A stretch of 64,000 nt of DNA, from NCBI GenBank assembly GCA_018902545.1, contig JAHIQM010000004.1, positions 293,255 to 357,254 on the forward strand, read 5' to 3'. Position 1 is the first letter of the stretch, and every line of letters begins with the position of its first letter. Source of the stretch: Pseudomonadota bacterium. Its GTDB lineage: Bacteria; Desulfobacterota; Desulfovibrionia; Desulfovibrionales; Desulfomicrobiaceae. Shown here piece by piece: positions 52,630 through 61,609 of the stretch. A model generated the notes under the pieces. That model did not search any database, was not told where the DNA came from, and was given only the letters and a program-made list of their open reading frames with translations. Position numbers and translations under genes: made by a program.

Positions 52630-53565
52630 TTATCGCTTGTGGGGGAGATCAATGCAGAGACTTGGATCTGTTTCATATTCATCAATTAGTACATTGTATC
52701 TGGCAACCAATTCTTCAATCTTAACCCTTCGTTGCTTCGCCTCGAACACGCCCAATTCATAGATATTGGTCGCGAGAAACTGTTCGATTTCAATAATATC
52801 TAGCCTATCCTCTATCCCGGCAAAATCCGCCAACCCCTGGGCTGTCGAAGCGCCTTTCGCCGTAGTGACAATAATTGGTTTTTCACAGGCTTCAAGATTT
52901 TTTTGGCATTTTCGAATTAAGGCTTCACCGGGAGCAGTTGACACATGGACGCAAACATCTTCTATGACAAAATCCCCGCTACGCCCCTCACCAGCATCAT
53001 TCTGGTTGGCTCCATGATGCTGAATTTTACCAATTCCAAGGACCAAGTCCAATTTTGCTCCTACAAGATGCTGGAGCATTGTTCCTTGAAAAGTGCTCCC
53101 TGACATTTCTTTTTGTCGAACCTCTGCTTGAAGCAGCAAGTTACGAATCACAGCCCTAAGCCCGAGAGATTCATCAAGACGCAGAGAGAACGGCTTTCCA
53201 GCAAAGAATTTTAGCACTTGAGCGACCCAGAACCCTTCCACGACATCCAAATCTACAGGGGAAAAGTCATTGTACAATTGATTCAGAAAGGTCACATACG
53301 CACGCATGTTGCCCATACTGCCACGACTAGTTCGACCACCTTCCTCAGCAAGAATTCGCGTGACCCCATGTCGGGCTAAAATAATTTGAACTCGCCCTTT
53401 ACCCAAGCCAAGCACCTGGCCTTCCCCCACCGTGACAAAGTCTTCTGGAGCGAGGGGAAGTCCTCTCTGACGAGCGTGATCAGTCATAACCAACGCAACA
53501 CACAGCGGTCCTTTCCCTTGAAACTTTTTGTTGGCCAAGAGAAAGGCCTCAAGTTTTTTTAGCAT
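52630..53565 (-). CDS. DUF4928 protein, probable type II restriction endonuclease
   Basis: 311 residues, 3 bases downstream of a C5 methylase. The sequence RTSRGSMGNMRAYVTFLNQL and the later GRSGDFVIEDVCVHVSTAP are typical of DUF4928, a family found next to cytosine methylases. The DFVIEDVCVHV segment could be the acidic part of a PD-(D/E)xK core. It probably cuts unmethylated DNA at the site protected by its partner. The match to a known nuclease fold is inferred. Confidence 0.82.
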   Translation of the reverse strand: MLKKLEAFLLANKKFQGKGPLCVALVMTDHARQRGLPLAPEDFVTVGEGQVLGLGKGRVQIILARHGVTRILAEEGGRTSRGSMGNMRAYVTFLNQLYNDFSPVDLDVVEGFWVAQVLKFFAGKPFSLRLDESLGLRAVIRNLLLQAEVRQKEMSGSTFQGTMLQHLVGAKLDLVLGIGKIQHHGANQNDAGEGRSGDFVIEDVCVHVSTAPGEALIRKCQKNLEACEKPIIVTTAKGASTAQGLADFAGIEDRLDIIEIEQFLATNIYELGVFEAKQRRVKIEELVARYNVLIDEYETDPSLCIDLPHKR

Positions 53566-53568
53566 CGA

Positions 53569-54708
53569 CTATGCCACCTGTTGTGACCGGTTAAGTACTA
53601 GGGATGGTTTGATCACATTCTGAGCCAGCCAAGAAACCACAGGCACAGCCACTCCATCTCCCACTAATTTATAGGCCTCGTTGTATTTCTGGGGCAGAGG
53701 ATACTCCTCAGGTAGCCCCATAAGCCGGGCGGCCTCGCGCGAAGACAGGAGGCGACTGCGAACGCTCTTTCCTTCTACTATCAAAACAATCTGGCGACTT
53801 GATCCTCCCGCAGGGGTACGCAGGCAGCCGGCAACTTCATCAAAACGGACTTCCGCTCTTTGACGTCTCTTGCCATCTTCACCTAGTCTAGTTCTTTTAT
53901 ACACCGTCCCCACACGTCTTCCTCCCTCGCATTTAGCTTGCGAAATCTTTTCGAGATGTAGAGGTGACATCAAACCAAGCAATCGCTTCGTTTCTAAAGG
54001 AGTATGCCAGCTGACTCCTTCTGGCACATCTTCTATGATATCAGAGAGTTTTGGAGGTGTGTTACTTGGTATTGGTAGAGAGAGCCACACCCATGCGTCG
54101 CGAGCTTGGTGAGACAATCGTTCAAATGGCAGTTTAAAGGAATTTGGATGCCAAGGAGCCATCGGGCCGTTGCCGACTATTGAAAGACTAGGTAACGCAT
54201 CTGGACCAAATGCCACCACAAATAGTCGAGGACGACTCTGAGGCAGAAATAACTGAGCATCAATCACCATTGGAGCGAACTTATAGCCTTCTTGAGAAAG
54301 AGCCTCACAAATTGCGGCAAGGTCACGGCCTTGATGAGAAGTTATAGCTCCTCTGACATTTTCAAGAATGATCATCCTTGGGGCGCGCCCTTCAGCTCGC
54401 AAACTCTTCATGAGCCGCCAAAAAGCCCAGAAGACCCCAGAACGTTTACCATTGAGACCAACACCATTACCAGCAAGGGATAGATCTTGGCACGGAAAAG
54501 AAGCCCAAGCCAAATCTGCCTGGCCAGGAAGATTGGAAGTCTCTAGTGCAGCAACATCACCAACTACCAAGGTTTCGGAAGATCCAAAAAAAGCCCGATA
54601 GGCAGAAGCCTTGCCTTTGTCGAGATCGTTGGCAAACAGACAAGAAAACTCAGTTCCGAGTCCAATCCGTGCCATTCCGCCACCTGCAAAAAACTCATAT
54701 AATCCCAT
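53569..54708 (-). CDS. Type II DNA (cytosine-5) methyltransferase
   Basis: 379 residues with all main motifs. Motif I is YEFFAGGGMARIGLG, motif IV is in WASFPCQDLSLAG, motif VI is ILENVRGAI and motif VIII QSRPRLFVVAF. Motif IX/X contains RTPAGGSSRQIV and YKLVGDGVAVPVVSWLA. The target-recognition domain lies between VIII and IX. It is transcribed first, before the DUF4928 gene, allowing host protection before cutting. It is unrelated in detail to the phage methylase at 21.6 kb. Confidence 0.95.
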   Translation of the reverse strand: MGLYEFFAGGGMARIGLGTEFSCLFANDLDKGKASAYRAFFGSSETLVVGDVAALETSNLPGQADLAWASFPCQDLSLAGNGVGLNGKRSGVFWAFWRLMKSLRAEGRAPRMIILENVRGAITSHQGRDLAAICEALSQEGYKFAPMVIDAQLFLPQSRPRLFVVAFGPDALPSLSIVGNGPMAPWHPNSFKLPFERLSHQARDAWVWLSLPIPSNTPPKLSDIIEDVPEGVSWHTPLETKRLLGLMSPLHLEKISQAKCEGGRRVGTVYKRTRLGEDGKRRQRAEVRFDEVAGCLRTPAGGSSRQIVLIVEGKSVRSRLLSSREAARLMGLPEEYPLPQKYNEAYKLVGDGVAVPVVSWLAQNVIKPSLVLNRSQQVA

Positions 54709-55086
54709 GGGAGTCCTTCTCTGTTAAATCGAAAAAATTTGTACCACCGGACGAATTGAACTTCAATCTTTGCCTGGCTACCACAACAAGCAGAGGAGTA
54801 CTCGTACTTCAAATAATTTCAAAAATTATAATAATATTAATTATCAGCGTATTAGATAGAAATATTAGCTTCACAATTTAATTTTGCGCCCATAGACATG
54901 GTCAAAAAAGCCGATAGCGCGTAATGGACACACTCTAAATTGTCATGGGTCAAGCTTCCTGTTTTTGCAGGCGGCATGACCTATGTGACCGAACTCATCA
55001 ATCAGGAGGATCATAACGCAAAATCAATAGAATTCAGTAGACAACGCGAGTGATGGATACTTGGTTATCACTCTTTTAGTACGCGC
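54709..55086. other. Gap between restriction module and repressor
   Basis: The left side holds the methylase promoter region. No gene seen. Confidence 0.4.
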
Positions 55087-55587
55087 CTAATCGCCCGACA
55101 TATCCTCCGGGCCTTTGGCCAAAAGTCCCGCAACCTGTTCCCGCGCCTGCTCCACAGTCTGCCAGTCCTCGTAACTCATAACTGCCGTCTGCAAAGCGCA
55201 CGCCTGATTGGCCGACAATCCTGCGACCCTGCACGCCATGCGCACTGCTGACATGATCCGCAACTGCTGACCCAATAACTCCCTACGCACCTCAAGCAAC
55301 TCTCGCTGCAAGGCGAGGCAACCGTATTCGGAGTCTGTCTCAGGCGCGACAAAGGCGGACTGCTCGCGACAATCTGAAAACATTACGCCCGTACCGGCCA
55401 TGATCCACTCCCTGCGGACATTGTAAATTCCGCCAAGTTTTTCCAGAAATTTTGCCTTTGGCTCGTATATGTTTTCACAGTAATTTGACACAGTCTGGGG
55501 AGAAACCCCCATTTCCCGCGCCATTTTATTACGAGTTATCCCTAGAGTTTTTAGCAAGTTGAGTAGTCTATCGCCTATTTTTTCCAT
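55087..55587 (-). CDS. CI-type phage repressor (XRE HTH, no peptidase domain)
   Basis: 166 residues. An N-terminal helix-turn-helix (ITRNKMAREMGVSPQTVSNY, about residues 17-36) and a helical C-terminal oligomerisation region are present. No S24 self-cleavage motif is visible, so induction probably relies on an antirepressor or another route. It is divergent from the Cro-like gene across a 126-base regulatory gap (to 55714). Confidence 0.8.
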   Translation of the reverse strand: MEKIGDRLLNLLKTLGITRNKMAREMGVSPQTVSNYCENIYEPKAKFLEKLGGIYNVRREWIMAGTGVMFSDCREQSAFVAPETDSEYGCLALQRELLEVRRELLGQQLRIMSAVRMACRVAGLSANQACALQTAVMSYEDWQTVEQAREQVAGLLAKGPEDMSGD

Positions 55588-55621
55588 ACAGTGACCATAC
55601 TTCCATTTTTCTGGAATTAAT

Positions 55622-55650
55622 TTGACATAATCTATTTTTATGGATTAAAA
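55622..55650 (+). promoter_or_regulatory. Candidate rightward early promoter between repressor and Cro-like gene
   Basis: TTGACA with 17 bases to TTAAAA. The gap also has a TCCATTTTTCTGGA partial palindrome near 55603 that could be an operator. Confidence 0.35.
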
Positions 55651-55713
55651 AAATAATCATATGGCCAAAAAATACAATGGGATCAAAAAAACTGGACAAA
55701 AAAAAACGCTCAA

Positions 55714-56004
55714 ATGAAAGTAACTTTAAAGGAACTTGGGCCGCTCCGCAAGGAATGGGAGTGCTATCTCGGAACCAATCCCAGAGGTTTTCGATCGATC
55801 AGACAGGTATCCACAGTGGCAAAAATCAATCATCGAGTGCTTTCCAAGGCCATCAATTCCGGCGTGGCTCCGGAATCCGTGCGCACTGCCCTGGCCTCGA
55901 TCAACATTCCCGAACACCTGATCCCGCTGACATCCAGCGCCCGAGCCCTCGCGACGACCGTGTTCGAGTTGCAAAAAGTATTGAAACAATGTCTAAAAAA
56001 TTAG
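55714..56004 (+). CDS. Cro/CII-like early regulator
   Basis: 96 residues, divergent from the repressor. STVAKINHRVLSKAINSG could be a helix-turn-helix. Position opposite cI and small size fit Cro or CII; the sequence does not decide between them. Confidence 0.6.
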   Translation: MKVTLKELGPLRKEWECYLGTNPRGFRSIRQVSTVAKINHRVLSKAINSGVAPESVRTALASINIPEHLIPLTSSARALATTVFELQKVLKQCLKN

Positions 56005-56053
56005 AAAAACTGTCATTGTTTAATCATAAATCAAATTCAACAAGGACATTCGG

Positions 56054-56407
56054 ATGACAAAGCAAGAATTCATCACTTTCTGGGAGGCCAAACTGCCGCC
56101 TGTCATCGCCCGCAAGGAAATCGCGTGGTTTCTGGGAGGGATCGTGTCCCGACAGGCTCTGGCCAATGCGGACACGGCAGGTACGGGCCCGAAGAAATGC
56201 TGGCGCATCGGGCCCAAAAGCGTCGCCTACGAGACCAGGTCCCTGCTTGAATGGCTCGTCGGCGGTGGATATGCCGATGTGGGCGAACAGACGGAGCTCG
56301 TCCGCCACCTGCGCAAGGTCGGCAGGGCCCGGTCCGTCAGTTCGCGACTTTTGGCAGCCGATTTACCGCGTCGCGACATGCGCGGGGGGCAAGATGCGAA
56401 TATCTGA
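56054..56407 (+). CDS. Xis/AlpA-like excisionase candidate
   Basis: 117 residues. PPVIARKEIAWFLGGIVSRQALANADTAG and KSVAYETRSLLEWL match the winged-helix pattern of AlpA/excisionase proteins. Convergent with the integrase and overlapping its 3' end by 71 bases, a layout that could couple the two. Confidence 0.65.
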   Translation: MTKQEFITFWEAKLPPVIARKEIAWFLGGIVSRQALANADTAGTGPKKCWRIGPKSVAYETRSLLEWLVGGGYADVGEQTELVRHLRKVGRARSVSSRLLAADLPRRDMRGGQDANI

Positions 56408-57515
56408 GCGTCATTTCGAAGGACCTATGCCTAGCCATCTCCTGGACGGTGCGCAGGTCTATCCCCGCCTTGACGGCCCAGCTAATGAACGTGTGGCGAA
56501 AAGAGTGCAGGGTGACCTTGTAGCGGTCGTCAATGATGTCCTTGTTAAGCCCGAGGGCCGCCGCCGCCTTGGCGAAGCGCACGCTCATATTGGTCATTCT
56601 CTCGCCGGTTGCTGCGGACGGAAAGACATGGTCAGTATTTTTCCGGCCCTTGGTCCTGGCCGTGAGCATGCTCACAAGGTGGTCCGGCACGCTGACCGTT
56701 TCAAGGGAGACTCCGCTTTTCGGATCCACTATGTTGACAAGCATGGCGCTCAGATCAACATGTCCCACCTGCAGGAAACTCATCTCGTCGCGCCGCATCC
56801 CGGTATACAGGCTGAGCATGATTATGTCGTGCAACTGGGGATCGTTTGCAGCGCACCATCCAAGCAGCTTCTCGACCTCCTCCTTGAACAGGTAGCGAAG
56901 CCTCTGGTTTTTCACGTGGGGCATCTTCACGCCGCGCAGAGGGTCAGCAGGCATGGAATCGGCCCAGGCATCACCCCATTGAACGCCAGCCCAGCGCCAC
57001 ATCCGCCGAATAAGTGCAAGGGCGTGTCGAACGCTGGCGGGAGCATACTTCTCGGAAAGTCCGTCTTTGAGCTCGGCGATGATCGCGGGCGTAAAAGACG
57101 CCAAGGGCGTTTCTCGCAGGGCCGCAAGCCGGTTCTCGTAGATTTCCCGGTCGCTCTTCCAACTCTTCTTGTTCTTTTCCGCCCAGCCGATATATTTCTT
57201 GAACAGATCACCGAGGGTGGACGGCACTGCATGAGCCGCCTTGTTTTTCTCGCGCTCAGCCTTGGCCATGGCACGCATCTCGGCCAGACTCTGCGGACCG
57301 ATGCCGGTGCGGTGATTTTGCTTGAGCGCACCGAGGATGTCAGCCGCCCGCTCGATAGAACCGCCCTGAGTCACCCACCCCAACGCCTCCTGAACAGTCT
57401 TGCCGTTGACCGTATAACGGATGACAATATACTTGTCAGGCCCACGCCCGCTCTTGCGCGTCTCATGCTCTCGGTATCTGACGCCTGGGTATTTGGACTT
57501 GATGTACTCTCTCAT
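56337..57515 (-). CDS. int: Tyrosine-family site-specific integrase
   Basis: 392 residues. An N-terminal arm-binding region (KYPGVRYREHETRKSG), a core-binding domain (about 110-200) and a catalytic domain are present. The catalytic residues are Arg in YTGMRRDEM, His and Arg in HSFRHTF, His in MARHRSFEM and Tyr in LRYSHL. It recombines the tRNA-Arg 3' core. Its start lies 128 bases inside the right att copy. Confidence 0.97.
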   Translation of the reverse strand: MREYIKSKYPGVRYREHETRKSGRGPDKYIVIRYTVNGKTVQEALGWVTQGGSIERAADILGALKQNHRTGIGPQSLAEMRAMAKAEREKNKAAHAVPSTLGDLFKKYIGWAEKNKKSWKSDREIYENRLAALRETPLASFTPAIIAELKDGLSEKYAPASVRHALALIRRMWRWAGVQWGDAWADSMPADPLRGVKMPHVKNQRLRYLFKEEVEKLLGWCAANDPQLHDIIMLSLYTGMRRDEMSFLQVGHVDLSAMLVNIVDPKSGVSLETVSVPDHLVSMLTARTKGRKNTDHVFPSAATGERMTNMSVRFAKAAAALGLNKDIIDDRYKVTLHSFRHTFISWAVKAGIDLRTVQEMARHRSFEMTLRYSHLAPRACRDAVNRLPKVAN

Positions 57516-57519
57516 TTTG

Positions 57520-57540
57520 TGTCCAGTATGGGTCCATTAT
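57520..57540. promoter_or_regulatory. Candidate integrase arm-type sites (right side)
   Basis: TGTCCAGTATGGGTCCATTA is similar to the tandem motif at 13430-13450. It also lies just upstream of int, so it could be an autoregulatory operator. Confidence 0.45.
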
Positions 57541-57643
57541 CTACAAGTTTAGTGGGACGCAAAAATACGCTCAGTTCACGTAACACATCTACTTTATTAC
57601 TTCTCATAACGCAACAGTATGGCGCAATCAATAGACATACAGA

Positions 57644-57690
57644 ATTCCTAATCCCGGTTAGCCCATGTTCGAGTCATGGTGGGGGCACCA
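57644..57690 (+). repeat. Middle att copy (prophage attR, 47 bp)
   Basis: It is identical to the tRNA-Arg 3' end at 13314-13360. The 44 bases after it (to 57734, including a terminator) recur after the third copy at 61654. Confidence 0.95.
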
Positions 57691-57697
57691 CGAAAGT

Positions 57698-57731
57698 AAA
57701 GGTTCCGGACTTCAGTTCGGAACCTTTTTTT
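57698..57731 (+). terminator. tRNA-type terminator after the middle att copy
   Basis: Perfect stem AAAGGTTCCG / CGGAACCTTT followed by a T-run. Confidence 0.9.
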
Positions 57732-57975
57732 GTGCCACGCATTTCCCCCATCTTTGGAATCCATTCAGGCGCAGTATCCGCGACGGCTTTATCCTGTCTC
57801 ACATCGGGGTTGGGGGCACCCATCCTGTTTCCGTGCTGTCAGCACTGACCACTGCTGATGCAGGCAGCAATTTCCTGGGCGTCGCCTCTGGGCTTGATTA
57901 GTTTCACTTTAAACGTTTCTATTTCGGAAAATCATATATTGACAGAGACAAATCAAATAACTAGATGTCACGCAT

Positions 57976-58290
57976 ATGCACGTCATCTCCATCAAATTGC
58001 TGCGTGATTATTGGGAAAAGACACTAAAAAATGCTTATGCCATAGATCCGCTGTCCGCTTGGCATAGGATCGCCAAAGGACAGCGATGGAAAACCCCTAT
58101 GGATGTTAAGGCTTCCTTTGGAAACGCCAGCATCCGCCCGGGGGGGCGAGTTGTTTTCAACTGCGCAGGCAATAAGCTCAGAATTGTGACGTCCATCAAT
58201 TATGCGGCAGGGGTCGTCTACGTTAAATTCGTAGGCAATCATCCAGAGTACGACGCCATAGACGTCGATACCGTGGACAACTCTAAATAG
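57976..58290 (+). CDS. higB: HigB-type mRNA interferase toxin
   Basis: 104 residues. MHVISIKLLRDYWEKT, a mid-protein KTPMDVKASFGNASIRPGGR and VYVKFVGNHPEYDAID match HigB of the RelE superfamily, which cleaves mRNA at the ribosome. It precedes the antitoxin by 12 bases, the reverse order typical of higBA. Confidence 0.92.
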   Translation: MHVISIKLLRDYWEKTLKNAYAIDPLSAWHRIAKGQRWKTPMDVKASFGNASIRPGGRVVFNCAGNKLRIVTSINYAAGVVYVKFVGNHPEYDAIDVDTVDNSK

Positions 58291-58302
58291 GAGGCGGGGA
58301 CC

Positions 58303-59493
58303 ATGAAGCCTATCCGTGACCATGCGGACTATGAAAAGGCACTTGCTCGAATTGAAGAGCTTATTTCGGCCCCCGAAGGATCGCCGGAGGTTGACGAACT
58401 GGAAGTGCTGGCGATTTTGGTCGAAAAATACGAAGAGCAGCACTACCCTATCCCGGAAGCCCCGGTGTCAGAGGTGCTGAAACTCTTCATGGAAGAGAAC
58501 AACCTGACCCCCAAAGATATGGCCAAATATCTTGGGTCTGCGAGCGCTGTTTCAAAGATTTTGAACGGATCCAAAGATCTGACCGTCAACCAAATCCGGA
58601 TTCTTTCCAACGAACTGAAAATCCCACTGACAGCGCTGGTTGGGGGGACGACCGAGGAATCATCTGTGAACTGGGAGGCCTTCCCTCTGGTTGAAATGGC
58701 AAGGAGAGGCTTGTTCGGAGAAAAATACCTACGAGCCACTCATAAAACCTTGGTGGGCAAAGCGCATGAACTCGTGTCCGGGCTTATCGGAGACGCGCGA
58801 CTGGACTTCGCTTCAACCAGGCTGCGGCAGGGAATCAGGCCGGGCCCGGCAAGCGACCCTTACGCTATCAAGGCTTGGCTCGTTGAAGTAGCCAAACGGG
58901 CACAGGACAATCTTCCAGTGCAGCCATACAAGGGGATAAGTCGATCCGAACTGTCCGACCTTGCCCACCTGTCTAAAAAGCAAAATGGGATGCAGCTGGC
59001 CATCGGCTATCTTGCAGATCTTGGAATTCCCGTCGTCATCGCTCCTCATTACAAAAAATCAAAGATTGACGGTGGAGTGGTGGTTATCGATGGGGGGCGC
59101 CCAGCCATCGGTCTCAGCTTGCGCTATGACCGGAAAGATTATTTTTGGTTCACCCTTTTGCACGAAGTGGCGCACATTGTATGCGATCATGTGAAAGATT
59201 ATTTGGCTGACGATCTTCTTGACCTGGAAGATCTGGAAAAGGTCGAACGTGAAGCAAACGAATTGGTGGAGGCCATGACGATCCCGGCCGAAACATTCAA
59301 TTCAATCATCCCGGACCCAGCAGCCGCCACCTTGGAGTCAATCATCCGACTTGCCCAGGAGTGCGATGTCGACGTTTCAATCGTCGCTGGCCGCGTGCAA
59401 TATAAGGCGAATGAATACAGAAAATTCTCAAGGATTGTCGGCCGGGGGCGCGTCCGAGCTTTTTTTGAAGCCGAGCAGAGCCCGATAGAATGA
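58303..59493 (+). CDS. higA: HigA antitoxin fused to ImmA/IrrE-type metallopeptidase
   Basis: 396 residues from an ATG after GGAGGCGGGG. Residues 1-115 are HigA-like with an XRE helix-turn-helix (LTPKDMAKYLGSASAVSKIL). The rest resembles ImmA/IrrE zinc peptidases, with HEVAHIVCDH (HExxH) at about residue 285 and a downstream EREANELVEAMTIP helix providing the third ligand. The peptidase could control its own antitoxin half or another repressor. Confidence 0.9.
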   Translation: MKPIRDHADYEKALARIEELISAPEGSPEVDELEVLAILVEKYEEQHYPIPEAPVSEVLKLFMEENNLTPKDMAKYLGSASAVSKILNGSKDLTVNQIRILSNELKIPLTALVGGTTEESSVNWEAFPLVEMARRGLFGEKYLRATHKTLVGKAHELVSGLIGDARLDFASTRLRQGIRPGPASDPYAIKAWLVEVAKRAQDNLPVQPYKGISRSELSDLAHLSKKQNGMQLAIGYLADLGIPVVIAPHYKKSKIDGGVVVIDGGRPAIGLSLRYDRKDYFWFTLLHEVAHIVCDHVKDYLADDLLDLEDLEKVEREANELVEAMTIPAETFNSIIPDPAAATLESIIRLAQECDVDVSIVAGRVQYKANEYRKFSRIVGRGRVRAFFEAEQSPIE

Positions 59494-59508
59494 AAGCATA
59501 AAAAAAAC

Positions 59509-59537
59509 CCTCGGATGTTGTAGCATCAGAGGAGTTT
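59509..59537 (+). terminator. Probable terminator after the HigBA module
   Basis: Stem CCTCGGATG / CATCAGAGG (8 of 9) with a short T-run. Confidence 0.6.
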
Positions 59538-59916
59538 TGAATACCTCTGAAATTCAAACCTAAGATTTTTGTGCTTCCTTATGCCGGTTACAGGAGTGCT
59601 AGAGTTTTGATTTTCGATCATAGGAATGCCAGAGCCTCATTAGGGCTTGTAATTAAAAGAAGCAGGGAATATGTAGCAACAAAATTTGCCTTTGCGTTCT
59701 TGAGAAAAGCCAAAAGCAAACTTGATGGGTGACCCCTTTGCCTTCACAGTCATGCCGGAAAACGTCCCGCAGCGGGCGACTGGCTAGCGCATACTGTCAT
59801 ACAGAGCCAAAACACATTGAACATAGGGCAATTAGCTGATACTCTTTCAAGCGAATCTCAAAATATAATTTTGAAAACAGTACGAAGAGAAGCACCTTTG
59901 GAAAGGATTCTTAAAG
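59538..59916. other. Gene-free region in the CIME-like segment
   Basis: No gene seen; it probably contains the promoter for the secreted-protein gene near its right end. Confidence 0.4.
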
Positions 59917-60606
59917 ATGAAAAAATTGATATTCCTAGCAATCTGCTTGCTGATTTTAAGAACTAATGCATTTGCTGAAGGAAATTGGGAATCAGAAGGT
60001 TATATATTTTCGAATGTTCATGCTTGGCAAAAAGGAAAAGAAGTTACCGTTAGTGGTCGAGTCAGTAGCGGACCTGCAAAAAATCCTCTAGAAGCTATTA
60101 TTTACGTTATAAACGACGAAGGAACAATGGGCTTTACTTATTTGAATATCGCGAATTATTCTGGAAAAGGTGAATTGTTTGAAGCAAAACTTCACTCATC
60201 TAAAAAATATAAGTGGTGGAATATTGAGCAAATTAATGTAATTGGAAAATCTATGCCTGGTCCAAGCCAATCGATGCCGGGAGAGCCAATTCAAAAAAAT
60301 GTTAACAATGAGATCTCAGTAATAGACAACTTTAATGAAAGATCATCACCAAAATCATATCCAAAAAAAACTAATATAGATGGTAAAACTAGCAGGGTGC
60401 TTTTTACTTCGTTCAATAAAATTTCTGTAGTTATAAAAGATAAAAAAACAAATAAATTAGTAATGATGAAAAATATATCTCCACACGACCGAGTAGAGGT
60501 CGATTTTCCGCATGGTGAATACAATGCCAAAATAATTGGCGACGGGATAAATAAAAACCAAGACTTTATAATAGATGAAGATGCTGAAACCATCCATCTA
60601 TATTGA
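59917..60606 (+). CDS. Secreted hypothetical protein
   Basis: 229 residues with a signal peptide (MKKLIFLAICLLILRTNAFA), very AT-rich. The mature part has a short Pro/Ser/Met-rich linker (SMPGPSQSMPGEP, about residues 110-122) between two beta-rich halves. Unrecognised. Confidence 0.65.
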   Translation: MKKLIFLAICLLILRTNAFAEGNWESEGYIFSNVHAWQKGKEVTVSGRVSSGPAKNPLEAIIYVINDEGTMGFTYLNIANYSGKGELFEAKLHSSKKYKWWNIEQINVIGKSMPGPSQSMPGEPIQKNVNNEISVIDNFNERSSPKSYPKKTNIDGKTSRVLFTSFNKISVVIKDKKTNKLVMMKNISPHDRVEVDFPHGEYNAKIIGDGINKNQDFIIDEDAETIHLY

Positions 60607-60747
60607 ATACAATATTTTCATATTCATTAAATATAAAAAAATCAGAAATTTGAAAATTCATAAACTCTAACCAGCTTACTAACACCCTATAAATCATAAT
60701 CGCAAATATTATTATAACAAATCGTGTATAACTCTTTAAATAAAAAT

Positions 60748-61467
60748 ATGATATTTCAAAAAATGACCAGTGTTGTGAAAGACTTATTTTCAAAAATAAA
60801 TCTAAGTAAATTTTACTATTTATGGATGCGACTTAAATCAAACAAATATGTTAATAAAATAATCAAACAGTACAATTGGGGTATCAAACAAACCTGGCCT
60901 ATTAGTTTAATACCATTATTGATTTTTTCACATTTATTTTTACGTTTTATCTTTAGCGACAATTCAAACAAACAACTAGTTGATTTATATATATCTAGTA
61001 TATATCAAATAATGGGAGGCGTAATCATTCTTTTCGAGATAAACTCAAATATTAAAATCATAGATGACAAAAACATTTTAACTTGCATAAAAAATTGGTT
61101 TTTATCAAATCCATTATTTTTGAAACCGAAACATGTTACATCAACTTTTTCATGTGTAGCAAAAGTCACAATTGGCGCATCCGGTATAAAAAAAGAATTT
61201 CATGACTCACTTGAAGACAAAATTGATTATATCGAGAGACAGATACAAACACTTAATGATAAAATTAATGACAATTACACAAACATTATTAATTATATTG
61301 ATCAAAGCAATACGCAGCTAATGAATGAAATAAAAAAAATAAACAATGACACATGTGAACTAAACAAAAATCTCCGTGCAACAACAACGGCTGGGGCAAA
61401 ACATGCAATTTTAGGAGTATCTGCAGTAATTTACGGACTGTTAATCCCGGTACTATTTTCTTATTAA
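60748..61467 (+). CDS. Membrane protein with coiled coil
   Basis: About 239 residues from ATG at 60748; a GTG at 60724 is possible. Two N-terminal membrane helices (WPISLIPLLIFSHLFLRFIF and SIYQIMGGVIILFEI), a cytoplasmic coiled coil (KIDYIERQIQTLNDKIND) and a C-terminal hydrophobic end (AILGVSAVIYGLLIPVLF) are visible. Unrecognised; AT-rich like its neighbour. Confidence 0.6.
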   Translation: MIFQKMTSVVKDLFSKINLSKFYYLWMRLKSNKYVNKIIKQYNWGIKQTWPISLIPLLIFSHLFLRFIFSDNSNKQLVDLYISSIYQIMGGVIILFEINSNIKIIDDKNILTCIKNWFLSNPLFLKPKHVTSTFSCVAKVTIGASGIKKEFHDSLEDKIDYIERQIQTLNDKINDNYTNIINYIDQSNTQLMNEIKKINNDTCELNKNLRATTTAGAKHAILGVSAVIYGLLIPVLFSY

Positions 61468-61609
61468 ACATACAAATCACGAAATCTGTGAACCACAATG
61501 GGAAATACCCTTGATAACGCCACCCAAAACGCCACCTTTTCAGGCCCAAAGCATACAAATCCGGACATATTCAAATCGGTGCCTGGCTGACTCCCACCAT
61601 ATTTAACGC

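Larger units (their letters stand above)
13314..57690. mobile_element. Integrated siphovirus-type prophage (about 44.4 kb)
   Basis: It is bounded by a perfect 47-bp direct repeat of the tRNA-Arg 3' end, with a tyrosine integrase beside the right copy. It contains replication, terminase, portal, capsid, lysis, tail and immunity genes, so it may be functional. No contractile sheath gene is seen, and a tape measure plus tail-tube gene indicate a non-contractile tail. Two AT-rich cargo regions (about 21.1-30.8 kb and 47.7-54.7 kb) are embedded. Confidence 0.95.

Noticed and set aside
57644..57690. A second tRNA-Arg gene
   Set aside because: Only the 3' part is present, with no D-arm or acceptor 5' strand; the same holds for 61610-61654.
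56166..57848. A 560-codon plus-strand frame over the integrase
   Set aside because: It is antisense to the clear integrase gene, runs through the att site, and has no recognisable domain.
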